Shown: positions 18,013 to 26,454, numbered from the stretch's first letter. The stretch: 64,000 bases of DNA from Nostoc sp. HK-01 (GCA_003990705.1 AP018318.1:5505001-5569000), one strand, 5' to 3'. The notes: generated from the sequence alone by a model not told the origin. Program-made: numbers and translations.

Positions 18013-19980
18013 ATGGCAAATAAATTATTAACTCAGAACTATGAATGGCAAACAGCTAACTATAATTACTTAATCAATGCACTAGATATCGTTCGCCAGG
18101 CTTTACTAGCTGAAGAACCTAAAGAAAACCGCAATCATCATTTTTCCCACCTCTCCCCGCCAGCCCTTGACACTCTTTGCCAAATTTTTGGTTTATCAGA
18201 ATTTGAGCGTCACGTTTTGTTACTCTGCGTTGGGATGGAATTAGATGCTAACTGGGGTTTTTTATGTGCCAATGCTCAAGGTAGTTTAGGAAAACCCTAT
18301 CCAACCTTTATGTTAGCTAAAGCCAGCTTACCGCAACCTCATTGGAATGCTTTTATACCAACTGCACCGTTACGAAAGTGGCAGTTAATCCAACTTGAAG
18401 AAGGTTCTACGCTGAATCTAAGTCATTTGCGAGTTGATGAACGGATTTTTCATTATTTGCTGGGCTTGGATCACTTGGATGAAAGATTACAGAGTATTGT
18501 GCAACCTGTGGTAATTACAGATAGCGAAATTGTCCCCTCTCATCAGCAGTTAGCCGAACAATTAGCCACAACGTGGAGCGAAACAGAAACAGTATTGCCA
18601 ATTATTCAGTTATGTGGAGATGAAATAGCCAGCAAAAAAGCGATCGCCGCTAAAGCTTGCAAGTTACTCAACCTTAATTTACACCTGATGTCGGCTGGGG
18701 CAATTACTAATTTGCGTCAGAACGAGATGAACGACTTGTTGCGCCTCTGGGAAAGAGAATCTATGCTCACCAATAGCGCTTTGTTATTAGATTGTGATGA
18801 AGTAGATTATACAGACCCAGCCAAAGAAAATGCGATCGCACGTTTGATCGCCAGTATTACTAGTCCCTTAATTATTACTAGTTTGGAAAGAAAGCGATCG
18901 CTCCAACGTCCCCTTATTGCGATCGAAGTTCACAAACCCAACACCACAGAACAACGGATAATCTGGCAAAATGCTTTAGGCGAAGCAGCCACCACCCTCA
19001 ACGGCCATGTAGATAAACTAGTTTCCCACTTCAGCCTCAACGCCTCTACCATTCAAACAGTTTGTGCAGAAGCCCAAGGAAAGTTAAAAGTTAAAAGGCA
19101 AAAGGCAAAAGAAGTAGAAGAACTCAGCGCTCTCTTATGGGATACTTGCCGTTTTCAAGCGCGATCGCGTCTGGATGAATTAGCTCAACCAATGGAAACT
19201 AGTGCAACTTGGGATGATTTAGTCTTACCAGAAGCACAACGCCAAGTATTACGTGATATTACTGCCCATGTGCGCCAACGGACAAAAGTCTATGAAAAAT
19301 GGGGATTTGGCAACAAAGGCGGACGGGGTTTAGGAATTAGTGCCTTATTTGCTGGCGCTAGTGGTACTGGTAAGACAATGGCCGCAGAAGTAATTGCCCA
19401 TGAATTGCGTTTAGATTTATACCGCATAGATTTAAGTCAGGTGGTGAGTAAGTACATTGGCGAAACCGAGAAGAACTTGCGCCGGGTATTTGATGCAGCC
19501 GAAGCAGGCGGCGCAATTTTATTATTTGATGAAGCAGATGCTTTATTTGGTAAACGTAGCGAAGTTAAAGACAGCCACGATCGCCATGCCAACATTGAAG
19601 TAGGCTACTTACTGCAACGGATGGAATCTTACCGAGGTTTAGCAATTCTCACCACCAACTTAAAAGCTTCCTTAGATCAGGCATTTTTGCGCCGGATTCG
19701 GTTCGTTGTGCAGTTTCCCTTCCCCGACATCACCCAGCGCACCGAGATTTGGCAACGCGTTTTTCCCCGTCAAACACCTACTCAAGACTTAGATGCGAGT
19801 AAGTTAGCCAAGTTAAATGTATCAGGTGGTAATATTCGCAACATCGCCCTCAATGCCGCCTTTTTAGCTGCCGATAGCGGAGACGCGGTAGAGATGAAAC
19901 ATATTTTACAAGCAGCTAAAAGTGAGTACACCAAGCTAGAACGACAGTTGACAGATGCAGAAGTGAAAGGCTGGGTTTGA
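18013..19980 (+). CDS. AAA+ ATPase of the contractile injection system (Afp15-like)
   Basis: A 655-residue protein typical of the ATPase found in eCIS loci. A large N-terminal region (1-400) precedes an AAA+ module with Walker A GASGTGKT (Lys454), Walker B ILLFDEADALFGKR and the arginine-rich sensor segment FLRRIRFVVQFPFPD. Afp15/Pvc15-type ATPases are required for assembly or cargo loading. It follows the long DUF4255 gene by 80 bases and precedes the cargo genes, the order normally seen in such loci. Confidence 0.93.
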   Translation: MANKLLTQNYEWQTANYNYLINALDIVRQALLAEEPKENRNHHFSHLSPPALDTLCQIFGLSEFERHVLLLCVGMELDANWGFLCANAQGSLGKPYPTFMLAKASLPQPHWNAFIPTAPLRKWQLIQLEEGSTLNLSHLRVDERIFHYLLGLDHLDERLQSIVQPVVITDSEIVPSHQQLAEQLATTWSETETVLPIIQLCGDEIASKKAIAAKACKLLNLNLHLMSAGAITNLRQNEMNDLLRLWERESMLTNSALLLDCDEVDYTDPAKENAIARLIASITSPLIITSLERKRSLQRPLIAIEVHKPNTTEQRIIWQNALGEAATTLNGHVDKLVSHFSLNASTIQTVCAEAQGKLKVKRQKAKEVEELSALLWDTCRFQARSRLDELAQPMETSATWDDLVLPEAQRQVLRDITAHVRQRTKVYEKWGFGNKGGRGLGISALFAGASGTGKTMAAEVIAHELRLDLYRIDLSQVVSKYIGETEKNLRRVFDAAEAGGAILLFDEADALFGKRSEVKDSHDRHANIEVGYLLQRMESYRGLAILTTNLKASLDQAFLRRIRFVVQFPFPDITQRTEIWQRVFPRQTPTQDLDASKLAKLNVSGGNIRNIALNAAFLAADSGDAVEMKHILQAAKSEYTKLERQLTDAEVKGWV

Positions 19981-20095
19981 CACTGTAAATAGTAGTGGCG
20001 ATCGCTAACCAATGTCCTCAAGTTAATGCCAAAATTGATACTAGCTATGTCTGGACAACAAACCACTAATTTATAAAGATTGGAGAGTTAAGTAA

Positions 20096-21523
20096 ATGTA
20101 TACAAGACAATACAAAACAAAAAAGACTTCCGCAAATTCTGCTGAAATCTCAACCTCCAATCAATTCGCACCACGCCGTTTTGTCGTCCAGCCAGCAGAG
20201 GAAATCACCTCCGAACAAACACCAGACTTACAGCCTCAAGGGGAAAAGGGACAACAGTCTAGTAATAACCTCGCTAATATATCTATTTTTCCCACCGATT
20301 ATGAAACAGTAAATCAGCCAAAAGTTAATCAAATTCAAAGCCAAGAATGATCGAACAGTCACATATTTGTTCAAGGGAATTTCACCTACCGTAAACAGCC
20401 TTTAACAGCAGAATCAAAACAGATAAAAGTGGTGCAAAACTATATTGAACAACACGCAGAAGAAAACTTGAAATCAGCTTTTATCAAAGAGTTAAATTCA
20501 GAGAAGTCATCAGTTTCTCTACCTCAATGGCTTTCTCAGAATCATCTACCTAATATTAATAAAATCATTCAAGAAATTGAACAATATGAATCTAAAGAAG
20601 ATGAATTAGCAGAGATAAAAGATCCTAAAAAAAGAAAGCGAGAAGTTATAGAAGATCCATTAAATGATGGTAAAACAGAAGTGCCAATTGGAGAAAAACC
20701 TATATTAAAGTCAAAAAATAAAAAGAAAAAATCTGAAGATGATGATGAGATAACTTTAAGAGATATTTTTAAAGAATGCCTACAAAGTTATAATTTTCCT
20801 AATGAAGTATGTAAAAGTATTGCTGTGGATTGGGAATTGGAAAAACCCTATGACGAAGAATTATTAGCCCTACTTCATGTCAAAGATATTGCTTCATGTT
20901 TTGACACAGCAAAACGCTTATTTGAATTAGTTGGCGATCCTAACTCTGATCCAGCTAATAGTTGGAGTTTAGCAAAAAATATGGGAAATGCCATTCCAGA
21001 ACTTGTAAAAGATATAAAGGCTCGTAGCAATTCTGCTTGTATTTACCTTTGTGGTATCAATGAAGTAGCACACGGCTTTACAATTATTATCCAAAATAAT
21101 CGCGCTGATGTTATTCAAGGTTTTGCAGGGTCAGACGGTGAATCATTATCAGAAAATCTAGAAGATGAATCTAAACAAGGCGGTTATTCAATTGAAGAAA
21201 TCACTAGTCTATTAGCAGCATTGCTCAGTGAAAAAGATACACTTGATGCTCAAAATAAACTTTTTTCAGGAACAGTGGACATTGAAAAAATTGCTACAAG
21301 TGAGCCAAATCAAATTAAGACTGCTAGAAAAAACAAAAATTTGACAGAAGCAGATGAAGAGGAGCAAATATATCCAAACTATCGGTTATTTTATCGAGAC
21401 CTCAATGCAGACATTTTTCGATATGATAGGAGAGGCTTGTATTCTCAAGAGCAATTAAAAGAAATAATTAAAAATAAAATTAGCAATAATTTAAAGAAAT
21501 TAGGGATAAGAATTAAAAAATAA
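20096..21523 (+). pseudogene. eCIS cargo 1: leader plus YopT-like cysteine-peptidase candidate, interrupted by in-frame TGA
   Basis: One reading frame of 475 codons apart from a TGA at codon 85 (20348-20350). The 84-residue first part starts with the cargo leader MYTRQYKTKKTSANSAE and NQFAPRRFVVQP shared with the cargos at 22349 and 24397. After the TGA the same frame continues without a break (SNSHIFVQGNFTYRKQPLTA). Its C-terminal half shows the papain-type order NEVCKSIAVDW (Cys239), AHGFTIIIQNNRADVIQGFAG (first His, 326) and FYRDLNADIFRYD (Asp435), resembling YopT/C58 peptidases. A Lys/Asp-rich linker lies between. The stop may be a disabling mutation, a sequencing error or natural read-through. 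A GTG at 20429 could start a leaderless protein. Confidence 0.65.
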
Positions 21524-21652
21524 CTTACAGATAAAAACATAAAGAGAAAAGTTATTGCCTGGTTATGTGAACAATAATTAATATTGATTTTGGCGATCGC
21601 CCATCCAATTACCCTGCTAAACTAAAATCACACCTCGTAATCTTTAGGAGCT

Positions 21653-22224
21653 ATGAGTGCCACAACTAGCCCAAATCTCACCCTAGAAGCGTTTCTGAAG
21701 CTCCCAGAAACCAAACCAGCTAGTGAATATATCAACGGTGAGATTATTCAAAAACCAATGCCGAAAGGGAAGCATAGTCGGTTGCAGTTAAAGTTGTGTA
21801 ATAGCATTAATGATGTTGCAGAAAATCAACAGATTGCTTATGCTTTCCCTGAGTTGCGTTGTAGTTTTGGTAAGCGCTCAATTGTACCTGATGTAATGTA
21901 GCAGTTTTCCAATGGTCACGCATTCCCTTTGATGCAGATGGGGAAGCACCCAACGATTTTTTATTGTGTCCTGACTGGACAATTGAAATTCTTTCCCCTG
22001 AACAAAGTTCCAACAAAGTAATTGGTAATATTCTTTACTGCTTACAACATGGTTGTCAGCTAGGTTGGTTAATTGATCCAAATGATCGCTCTATTCTTGT
22101 TTTTGCTCCGAATCAACAACCACAATTGTTGCAAAGTAGCGATCGCTTATTAAGCTTACAAGAAGTCGACCTAAATCTGTCGGTAGAGCAGGTTTTTAGT
22201 TGGCTGAAGATGCAATCTATGTAA
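21653..22224 (+). pseudogene. Uma2 family (DUF820) protein, disrupted by a 5-bp duplication
   Basis: The first 82 codons (PETKPASEYINGEIIQKPMP, then FPELRCSFGKRSIVPDV) and an out-of-frame second part (CPDWTIEILSPEQSSNKVIG, then GCQLGWLIDPNDRSILVF) together make one PD-(D/E)XK-like Uma2 protein. The frame breaks at about 21892-21901, where ATGTA is repeated in tandem; removing one copy restores an uninterrupted frame through AVFQWSRIPFDADGEAP. The endonuclease-like core is therefore broken. Uma2 genes are very abundant in cyanobacteria and often mobile. This one sits between two eCIS cargo genes, apparently as a bystander. Confidence 0.85.
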
Positions 22225-22240
22225 ACAATAGTATTGATTG

Positions 22241-22348
22241 TGGCGATCGCTATTAATCTTCAGTAAGATAGTGCCAAAATTTTACAATACCTCTGTCGCA
22301 AAAATACGGTATCTGTGATGCTGGCACAAAAATCTCTGGAGAAGAAAA
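22241..22348 (+). promoter_or_regulatory. Structured 5' leader of cargo 2 (repeated at cargo 3)
   Basis: About 108 bases that recur upstream of the cargo at 24397. Shared features are a HIP1 octamer, CTTCAGTAAGATAGTGCCAA, TTTACAATACCTCTG, then GCTGGCACAAAAAT and a purine-rich RBS. GTGCCA (22271) and TGGCAC (22322) can pair and enclose a second, here degraded, hairpin. The arrangement looks like a conserved untranslated leader or attenuator that travels with the cargo leader. Confidence 0.6.
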
Positions 22349-23764
22349 ATGTATAAGCGACAACATAGAACAGGTAAAGCATCGGCAAATCAATCTGACA
22401 CACCAGTAAATCAATTTGCGCCTCGTCCGTTTGTTGTCCCAACTGAAGCCGAAGATACCATCCAAACACCCGATTTACAGGCTCAACAAGTCATAAATAA
22501 TACATTACTCCCTAGTCACAATTTCGCCAACATTCCCATTTTTCCGCCTGGTTATCAACCACCACCGCCGCCACGAATTCAGATGAAACTTGCTATTGGT
22601 GAACCAGGAGATGAATATGAGCAAGAAACTAACGCTGTAATCAAAGCTATACAGCGAGTTCATACACCTATTATTGGAAATATTCAGCATAGCCAAACTC
22701 AGATTCTCAACCGAGACATCGACCCTTCCCAAGTCAAAGAGGGGACAACGTCAATTAATCTCCAAGATATAAATTTAGAGAAAATTGGACATGGTTTGAT
22801 TTATCATGACGTTTTAACAGACCAAGATAAAGAATGGTTGAGAGAGCAAGGATTTAAAGAACAATGGTTTCCTGATGGCAATGTTGTTAATGCTGGTAGT
22901 GGTTTAAATTATGGATTATTATTACCGACAGAAGCAGGAGTAACAGCCGGAAAACATGCTGTATTGGCATTTCGCGGAACCAGTGATTTAGCAACAGCAT
23001 GGCAAGATTTAGATATTAACTCTCCTGGACATGGTGGTATTCAGAATCTCCTAAAAGAAGTCCCTACTGGCTACATCGGTAATATTGTTTCCCAATCAGG
23101 AAAATTGGATGTTACAGGTCACAGTTTAGGCGGTGCATTAGCGCAGCATTTTGTCGGTACTCATCCTGATTTAGTGAGACGACTGGTAACATTTCAATCG
23201 GCTGCGCCTAATGCCAAACAATATCACAAAAATATTGATTCTCTCTCAGAAGAAGAAAGACCAGAGGTAGTTCATCATATTGCTAAAGGCGATATTGTCG
23301 ATTTAGCCGGAGGAGAACATCTCAAAGGAACCTTTTTTGAACATGATCTGGAAACTTCAGGATTAGCAAATGTTTCTACACTCGCCAGAATTAAACAAGC
23401 ACACACATCTCAACTATTAAATACTGAAGATATTATCGGAGAAGCAGGTCATGGGAATCATACTAAAGATATCACCATGACGGAAAATGCTACTCGTCCT
23501 TATACTAAATCTCGATTAGTCGAAGCCGGACGGATGATGGCACTAAATAAAGGTACAGCGGTTGCTGGTGGCTTGTTAGTTGGTGCGGCTGGATTAGCAG
23601 GAACAGCAATAGAAGTTCCCACTAGATTAGCTTACAAAGGTTTGACCAAAGCTGGAAGTGCGATCGCTTCTGGTGCGTCAATAGCTGGAAGTGCGATCGC
23701 TTCTGGTGCATCAAGTCTTTATGAAAATGTCACCAATTACTTCTCTGGAAATAAGGAAGAATAA
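22349..23764 (+). CDS. eCIS cargo 2: class-3 lipase effector
   Basis: A 471-residue protein. Residues 1-95 are the cargo leader (MYKRQHRTGKASANQSD, NQFAPRPFVVPTEA) and a proline linker (FPPGYQPPPPPRIQMKLAIG, EPGDEYEQE). The central domain is an alpha/beta hydrolase of the Lipase_3 type, with AFRGTSD (oxyanion region) and the nucleophile elbow GHSLGG (Ser259); Asp315 in KGDIVDLAG is the likely acid. The C-terminal 90 residues are Gly/Ala-rich and hydrophobic (GGLLVGAAGLAGTA, AGSAIASGAS), probably membrane-inserting. The linker is the one that normally precedes a DUF4157 domain, which is absent here. Membrane phospholipids are a plausible target (inference). Confidence 0.85.
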   Translation: MYKRQHRTGKASANQSDTPVNQFAPRPFVVPTEAEDTIQTPDLQAQQVINNTLLPSHNFANIPIFPPGYQPPPPPRIQMKLAIGEPGDEYEQETNAVIKAIQRVHTPIIGNIQHSQTQILNRDIDPSQVKEGTTSINLQDINLEKIGHGLIYHDVLTDQDKEWLREQGFKEQWFPDGNVVNAGSGLNYGLLLPTEAGVTAGKHAVLAFRGTSDLATAWQDLDINSPGHGGIQNLLKEVPTGYIGNIVSQSGKLDVTGHSLGGALAQHFVGTHPDLVRRLVTFQSAAPNAKQYHKNIDSLSEEERPEVVHHIAKGDIVDLAGGEHLKGTFFEHDLETSGLANVSTLARIKQAHTSQLLNTEDIIGEAGHGNHTKDITMTENATRPYTKSRLVEAGRMMALNKGTAVAGGLLVGAAGLAGTAIEVPTRLAYKGLTKAGSAIASGASIAGSAIASGASSLYENVTNYFSGNKEE

Positions 23765-23787
23765 AATATTTAACTTAGGATTTTTCT

Positions 23788-24279
23788 ATGAATGACCCAG
23801 TTATATTTGAGCGTCATTTCAGTGACAAACTTGGAATATCCTTAGAAATTCCTCAGACTTGGCAAAAAATTGAAAAGCAATATTTAGATGAACAAACAGA
23901 GGGATATTTTTATCCTGCACAAGTGGCACACAACCCACAAATTTTTATCAAAAAAATTGTTATTTCCGATGCAGAGCAACATGATGATAATTTTGCAGAA
24001 CTAGCAGATGAATTAATGCAATTACCATTACAAAAATTACAACCAGAAGAATTTGAAATAATTACTCAAACACAGACAAAAGTTGATAACTATCCAGCGA
24101 GATTAGATATTTTTGTGTTTCAATCTCCTGATGTTGAACTGCCCATTACACAATATCAAGTGTGTTGGCAAAATCATCAAACCGTCTATGGATTAATTGC
24201 AATGGTAGAGTCAAATGAAGAATTGCAATATTTACCTATTTTTGCAGCAGTTGCAGGTTCGATTCATTGTGAACAATGA
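23788..24279 (+). CDS. DcrB/DUF1795-like protein, candidate effector chaperone
   Basis: A 163-residue protein 23 bases downstream of the lipase cargo on the same strand. The pattern FSDKLGISLEIPQTWQKIE, the central PARLDIFVFQSPDVELP, and the closing VYGLIAMVESNEELQYLPIF plus SIH fit the DcrB/DUF1795 fold (related to PsbP/Mog1). DUF1795 proteins include the Eag chaperones that shield transmembrane helices of T6SS effectors. Next to an effector with hydrophobic C-terminal helices, a chaperone role is attractive; an immunity role is the alternative. No signal peptide is seen, so it should be cytoplasmic. Confidence 0.65.
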   Translation: MNDPVIFERHFSDKLGISLEIPQTWQKIEKQYLDEQTEGYFYPAQVAHNPQIFIKKIVISDAEQHDDNFAELADELMQLPLQKLQPEEFEIITQTQTKVDNYPARLDIFVFQSPDVELPITQYQVCWQNHQTVYGLIAMVESNEELQYLPIFAAVAGSIHCEQ

Positions 24280-24283
24280 TATC

Positions 24284-24396
24284 AATTATGGCGATCGCTA
24301 TTTATCTTCAGTAAGATAGTGCCAAATTTTTACAATACCTCTGCCGCAAAACTACGGCAGGTTTTTTGCTGGCACAAAAATATCTGAGGGAGACAA
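24284..24396 (+). promoter_or_regulatory. Structured 5' leader of cargo 3
   Basis: Direct repeat of the leader at 22241-22348. The outer pair GTGCCA (24319-24324) / TGGCAC (24370-24375) encloses an intact inner hairpin and T run (see the terminator entry). A purine-rich RBS (GAGGGAGAC) precedes the ATG. The outer and inner stems could compete, as in an attenuator; this is inference from complementarity only. Confidence 0.6.
24341..24367 (+). terminator. Intrinsic terminator or attenuator upstream of cargo 3
   Basis: CTGCCG (24341-24346) and CGGCAG (24355-24360) form a 6-bp GC-rich stem with an 8-base loop, followed by G and six T. It could end the lipase/DcrB transcript or attenuate the cargo 3 transcript, as it lies inside the repeated leader. 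Confidence 0.65.
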
Positions 24397-26454
24397 ATGT
24401 ATAAGCGACAACACAGAACAGGGAAAACTCCGGCAAATCACTCTGATGTACCAGCAAATCAATTTGCACCTCGTCGCTTTGTCAGCCAGCCGCAAACCGA
24501 AGAACCAGAACAATCACCCGATTTACAAGCTAAATCAACCAGCACAGAAACATCTGGTAACAACTTCGCTAATATCCCAATTTTTCCCCCTGGTTATCAA
24601 CCGCCACCACCACCAAGAATCCAGATGAAACTTACCATTGGGGAACCTGGGGATAAATATGAGCAAGAAGCTGACAGACTAGCAGCGGATGTTGTACAAA
24701 GAATCAATTCTCCAGAAACTCCACCAGTACAGCCACAGCCAAAACCAGAAGAAGAACTGAGAAAAAAATCTCTAATACAACGTCTATCAGATGCAGACGA
24801 AACTAGTGCAACACCAGATTTAGAAGCTTCTATCCAAAGATCAAAAGGCGGCGGACAGCCTCTAGCAGAGACGATCAAACAGCCAATGGAACAAGCATTT
24901 GGGGCTGATTTTAGTGGTGTGAAAATTCATACAGACGCTCAGTCTGACCAGATGAATCAATCAATTCAGGCCAAAGCATTTACAACAGGACAAGATATTT
25001 TCTTTCGTCAAGGAAACTATGATCCTGGAAGTAGAGGTGGACAGGAATTAATTGCTCATGAATTGACTCATGTAGTGCAACAAAATCAGTCACGTATACA
25101 AACCAAGAAAGATACCAGCCAAATTACAGACGTTACTGATAGTCAACCAAGCAATCTGTTAGGAATTACGATTGCTCAAGATATCCAAGGCACAATTAGA
25201 ATGATGCCTGAAGATAAAGCAAAAAACCTTATTAGCAAGAGAGGTGATTTAAAGTGGGTTGTGGAAAATAACGAGATATGGGAAAAATTTAAACAGGCTC
25301 AAGGAAATAGTTGGAATATTGAAGATGTTCCCGGTACAAAGCTAACAAAGTTAGTTGAACAGTTTGCAAAAGCTAATGAAAATCTAAAACCAGCAAACAA
25401 TAAAAAATCTTCAAATCAGTCCAATGCAAAGCAAGATGACTTTCTGACAACGTGGTTAAAACAAAATAAGTATAATGTTAGCCTTTGGCACACATGGATA
25501 CTGAAAAGTATTTCTAGGGAAAAAAAAGTGACCGAAACACTTGAGGAAGTTACAAAGGCTTGTGGTAATGAAGCAGAGGTACTGAAAAAAGCTGAATACA
25601 TAATTAAGGTAGAGTCTGAAATTCAAGGAAATGCACTTGAAGAAGCTGCAAACACAGATATTCTTGTCCCTGAAGGACATTATTTAGTTAAATCTGCCAG
25701 CGATGTGACTTCAGGACTAGCCACAACTGGTTTAGCCACATGCACAGGAGTTGCATTAGTAGGTAAAAACAGTGGCGCTGAGGTTTATGCACTGTGTCAT
25801 ATCGATAGTGATACAAATATCTCAGCAACTCTTTCTGCAATGATTAGCGATGTTCAGGCAATGCTGAAATCTGATGATGACGACCAGCAACAGTCGCCAA
25901 TTCCACCTATTGAGGCTTATATTGTATCTCCCACCAATGACACATCTAAGAAAGTTGTTGATGTTTTTAACAACGAGTCACAAAAAGGGAAATTGAAAAT
26001 AGTATATGTAGGTCAAAGTAGTGGTGGAATTCGGATTGGAGCTACAAACGAGCAAAATAATGCTCAATTTTCAGGATTTCATGCAAAACATAGTGATCAG
26101 AATTGGTTAAACTGGGATCAAAAACCATTAAGTGTTTTGGGCAAAACTATCTCAAGTTGGGCAACAGAATTAAACGTTATGCCTGGTAATTTAGGCACAA
26201 ATGAAGTAGTAAAACATATTAATGATGGACTAAAAAGTATGCTTGAAGCCCTCGATAAACACTCTCAAGAGATTGGATATACCAAAAAGGGACGTTTTCA
26301 AGTTATTGAGGAGTCAGATAACATCAATGAAAGCAAACAGCAAGAACTTACAGAACTCGCAGAAGTTATTCTCACTCACAAAGATTGGCTCAATCAATAT
26401 GATGCTGGTTCTCAGCTAGTGACATGGGCGTTTGGTTTAGTTTCTGACGAGTAG
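24397..26454 (+). CDS. eCIS cargo 3: leader, DUF4157 domain and CheD/CNF1-like deamidase candidate
   Basis: A 685-residue protein. The cargo leader (1-95) and proline linker are followed by an eCIS-core DUF4157 domain (about 155-230): MEQAFGADFSGVKIHTDAQS, AFTTGQDIFFRQGNYDPGS and the metallopeptidase-like HELTH motif (His221, His225). The C-terminal region contains GLATCTGVALVGKNSGAEVY then ALCHID, placing Cys449 and His468 as in the CheD/CNF1 deamidase fold (glycine-rich turn, catalytic Cys, His 15-20 residues on). Farther on, IVYVGQSSGGIRIGATNE resembles the CheD segment around DVGG..GRRV. The target is unknown. DUF4157 is common in eCIS cargos; the deamidase call is pattern-based. Confidence 0.75.
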   Translation: MYKRQHRTGKTPANHSDVPANQFAPRRFVSQPQTEEPEQSPDLQAKSTSTETSGNNFANIPIFPPGYQPPPPPRIQMKLTIGEPGDKYEQEADRLAADVVQRINSPETPPVQPQPKPEEELRKKSLIQRLSDADETSATPDLEASIQRSKGGGQPLAETIKQPMEQAFGADFSGVKIHTDAQSDQMNQSIQAKAFTTGQDIFFRQGNYDPGSRGGQELIAHELTHVVQQNQSRIQTKKDTSQITDVTDSQPSNLLGITIAQDIQGTIRMMPEDKAKNLISKRGDLKWVVENNEIWEKFKQAQGNSWNIEDVPGTKLTKLVEQFAKANENLKPANNKKSSNQSNAKQDDFLTTWLKQNKYNVSLWHTWILKSISREKKVTETLEEVTKACGNEAEVLKKAEYIIKVESEIQGNALEEAANTDILVPEGHYLVKSASDVTSGLATTGLATCTGVALVGKNSGAEVYALCHIDSDTNISATLSAMISDVQAMLKSDDDDQQQSPIPPIEAYIVSPTNDTSKKVVDVFNNESQKGKLKIVYVGQSSGGIRIGATNEQNNAQFSGFHAKHSDQNWLNWDQKPLSVLGKTISSWATELNVMPGNLGTNEVVKHINDGLKSMLEALDKHSQEIGYTKKGRFQVIEESDNINESKQQELTELAEVILTHKDWLNQYDAGSQLVTWAFGLVSDE

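Noticed and set aside
8961-26454. Prophage
   Set aside because: No capsid, portal, terminase, integrase or lysis genes; DUF4255, CIS-type AAA ATPase and DUF4157 cargo point to a contractile injection system instead.
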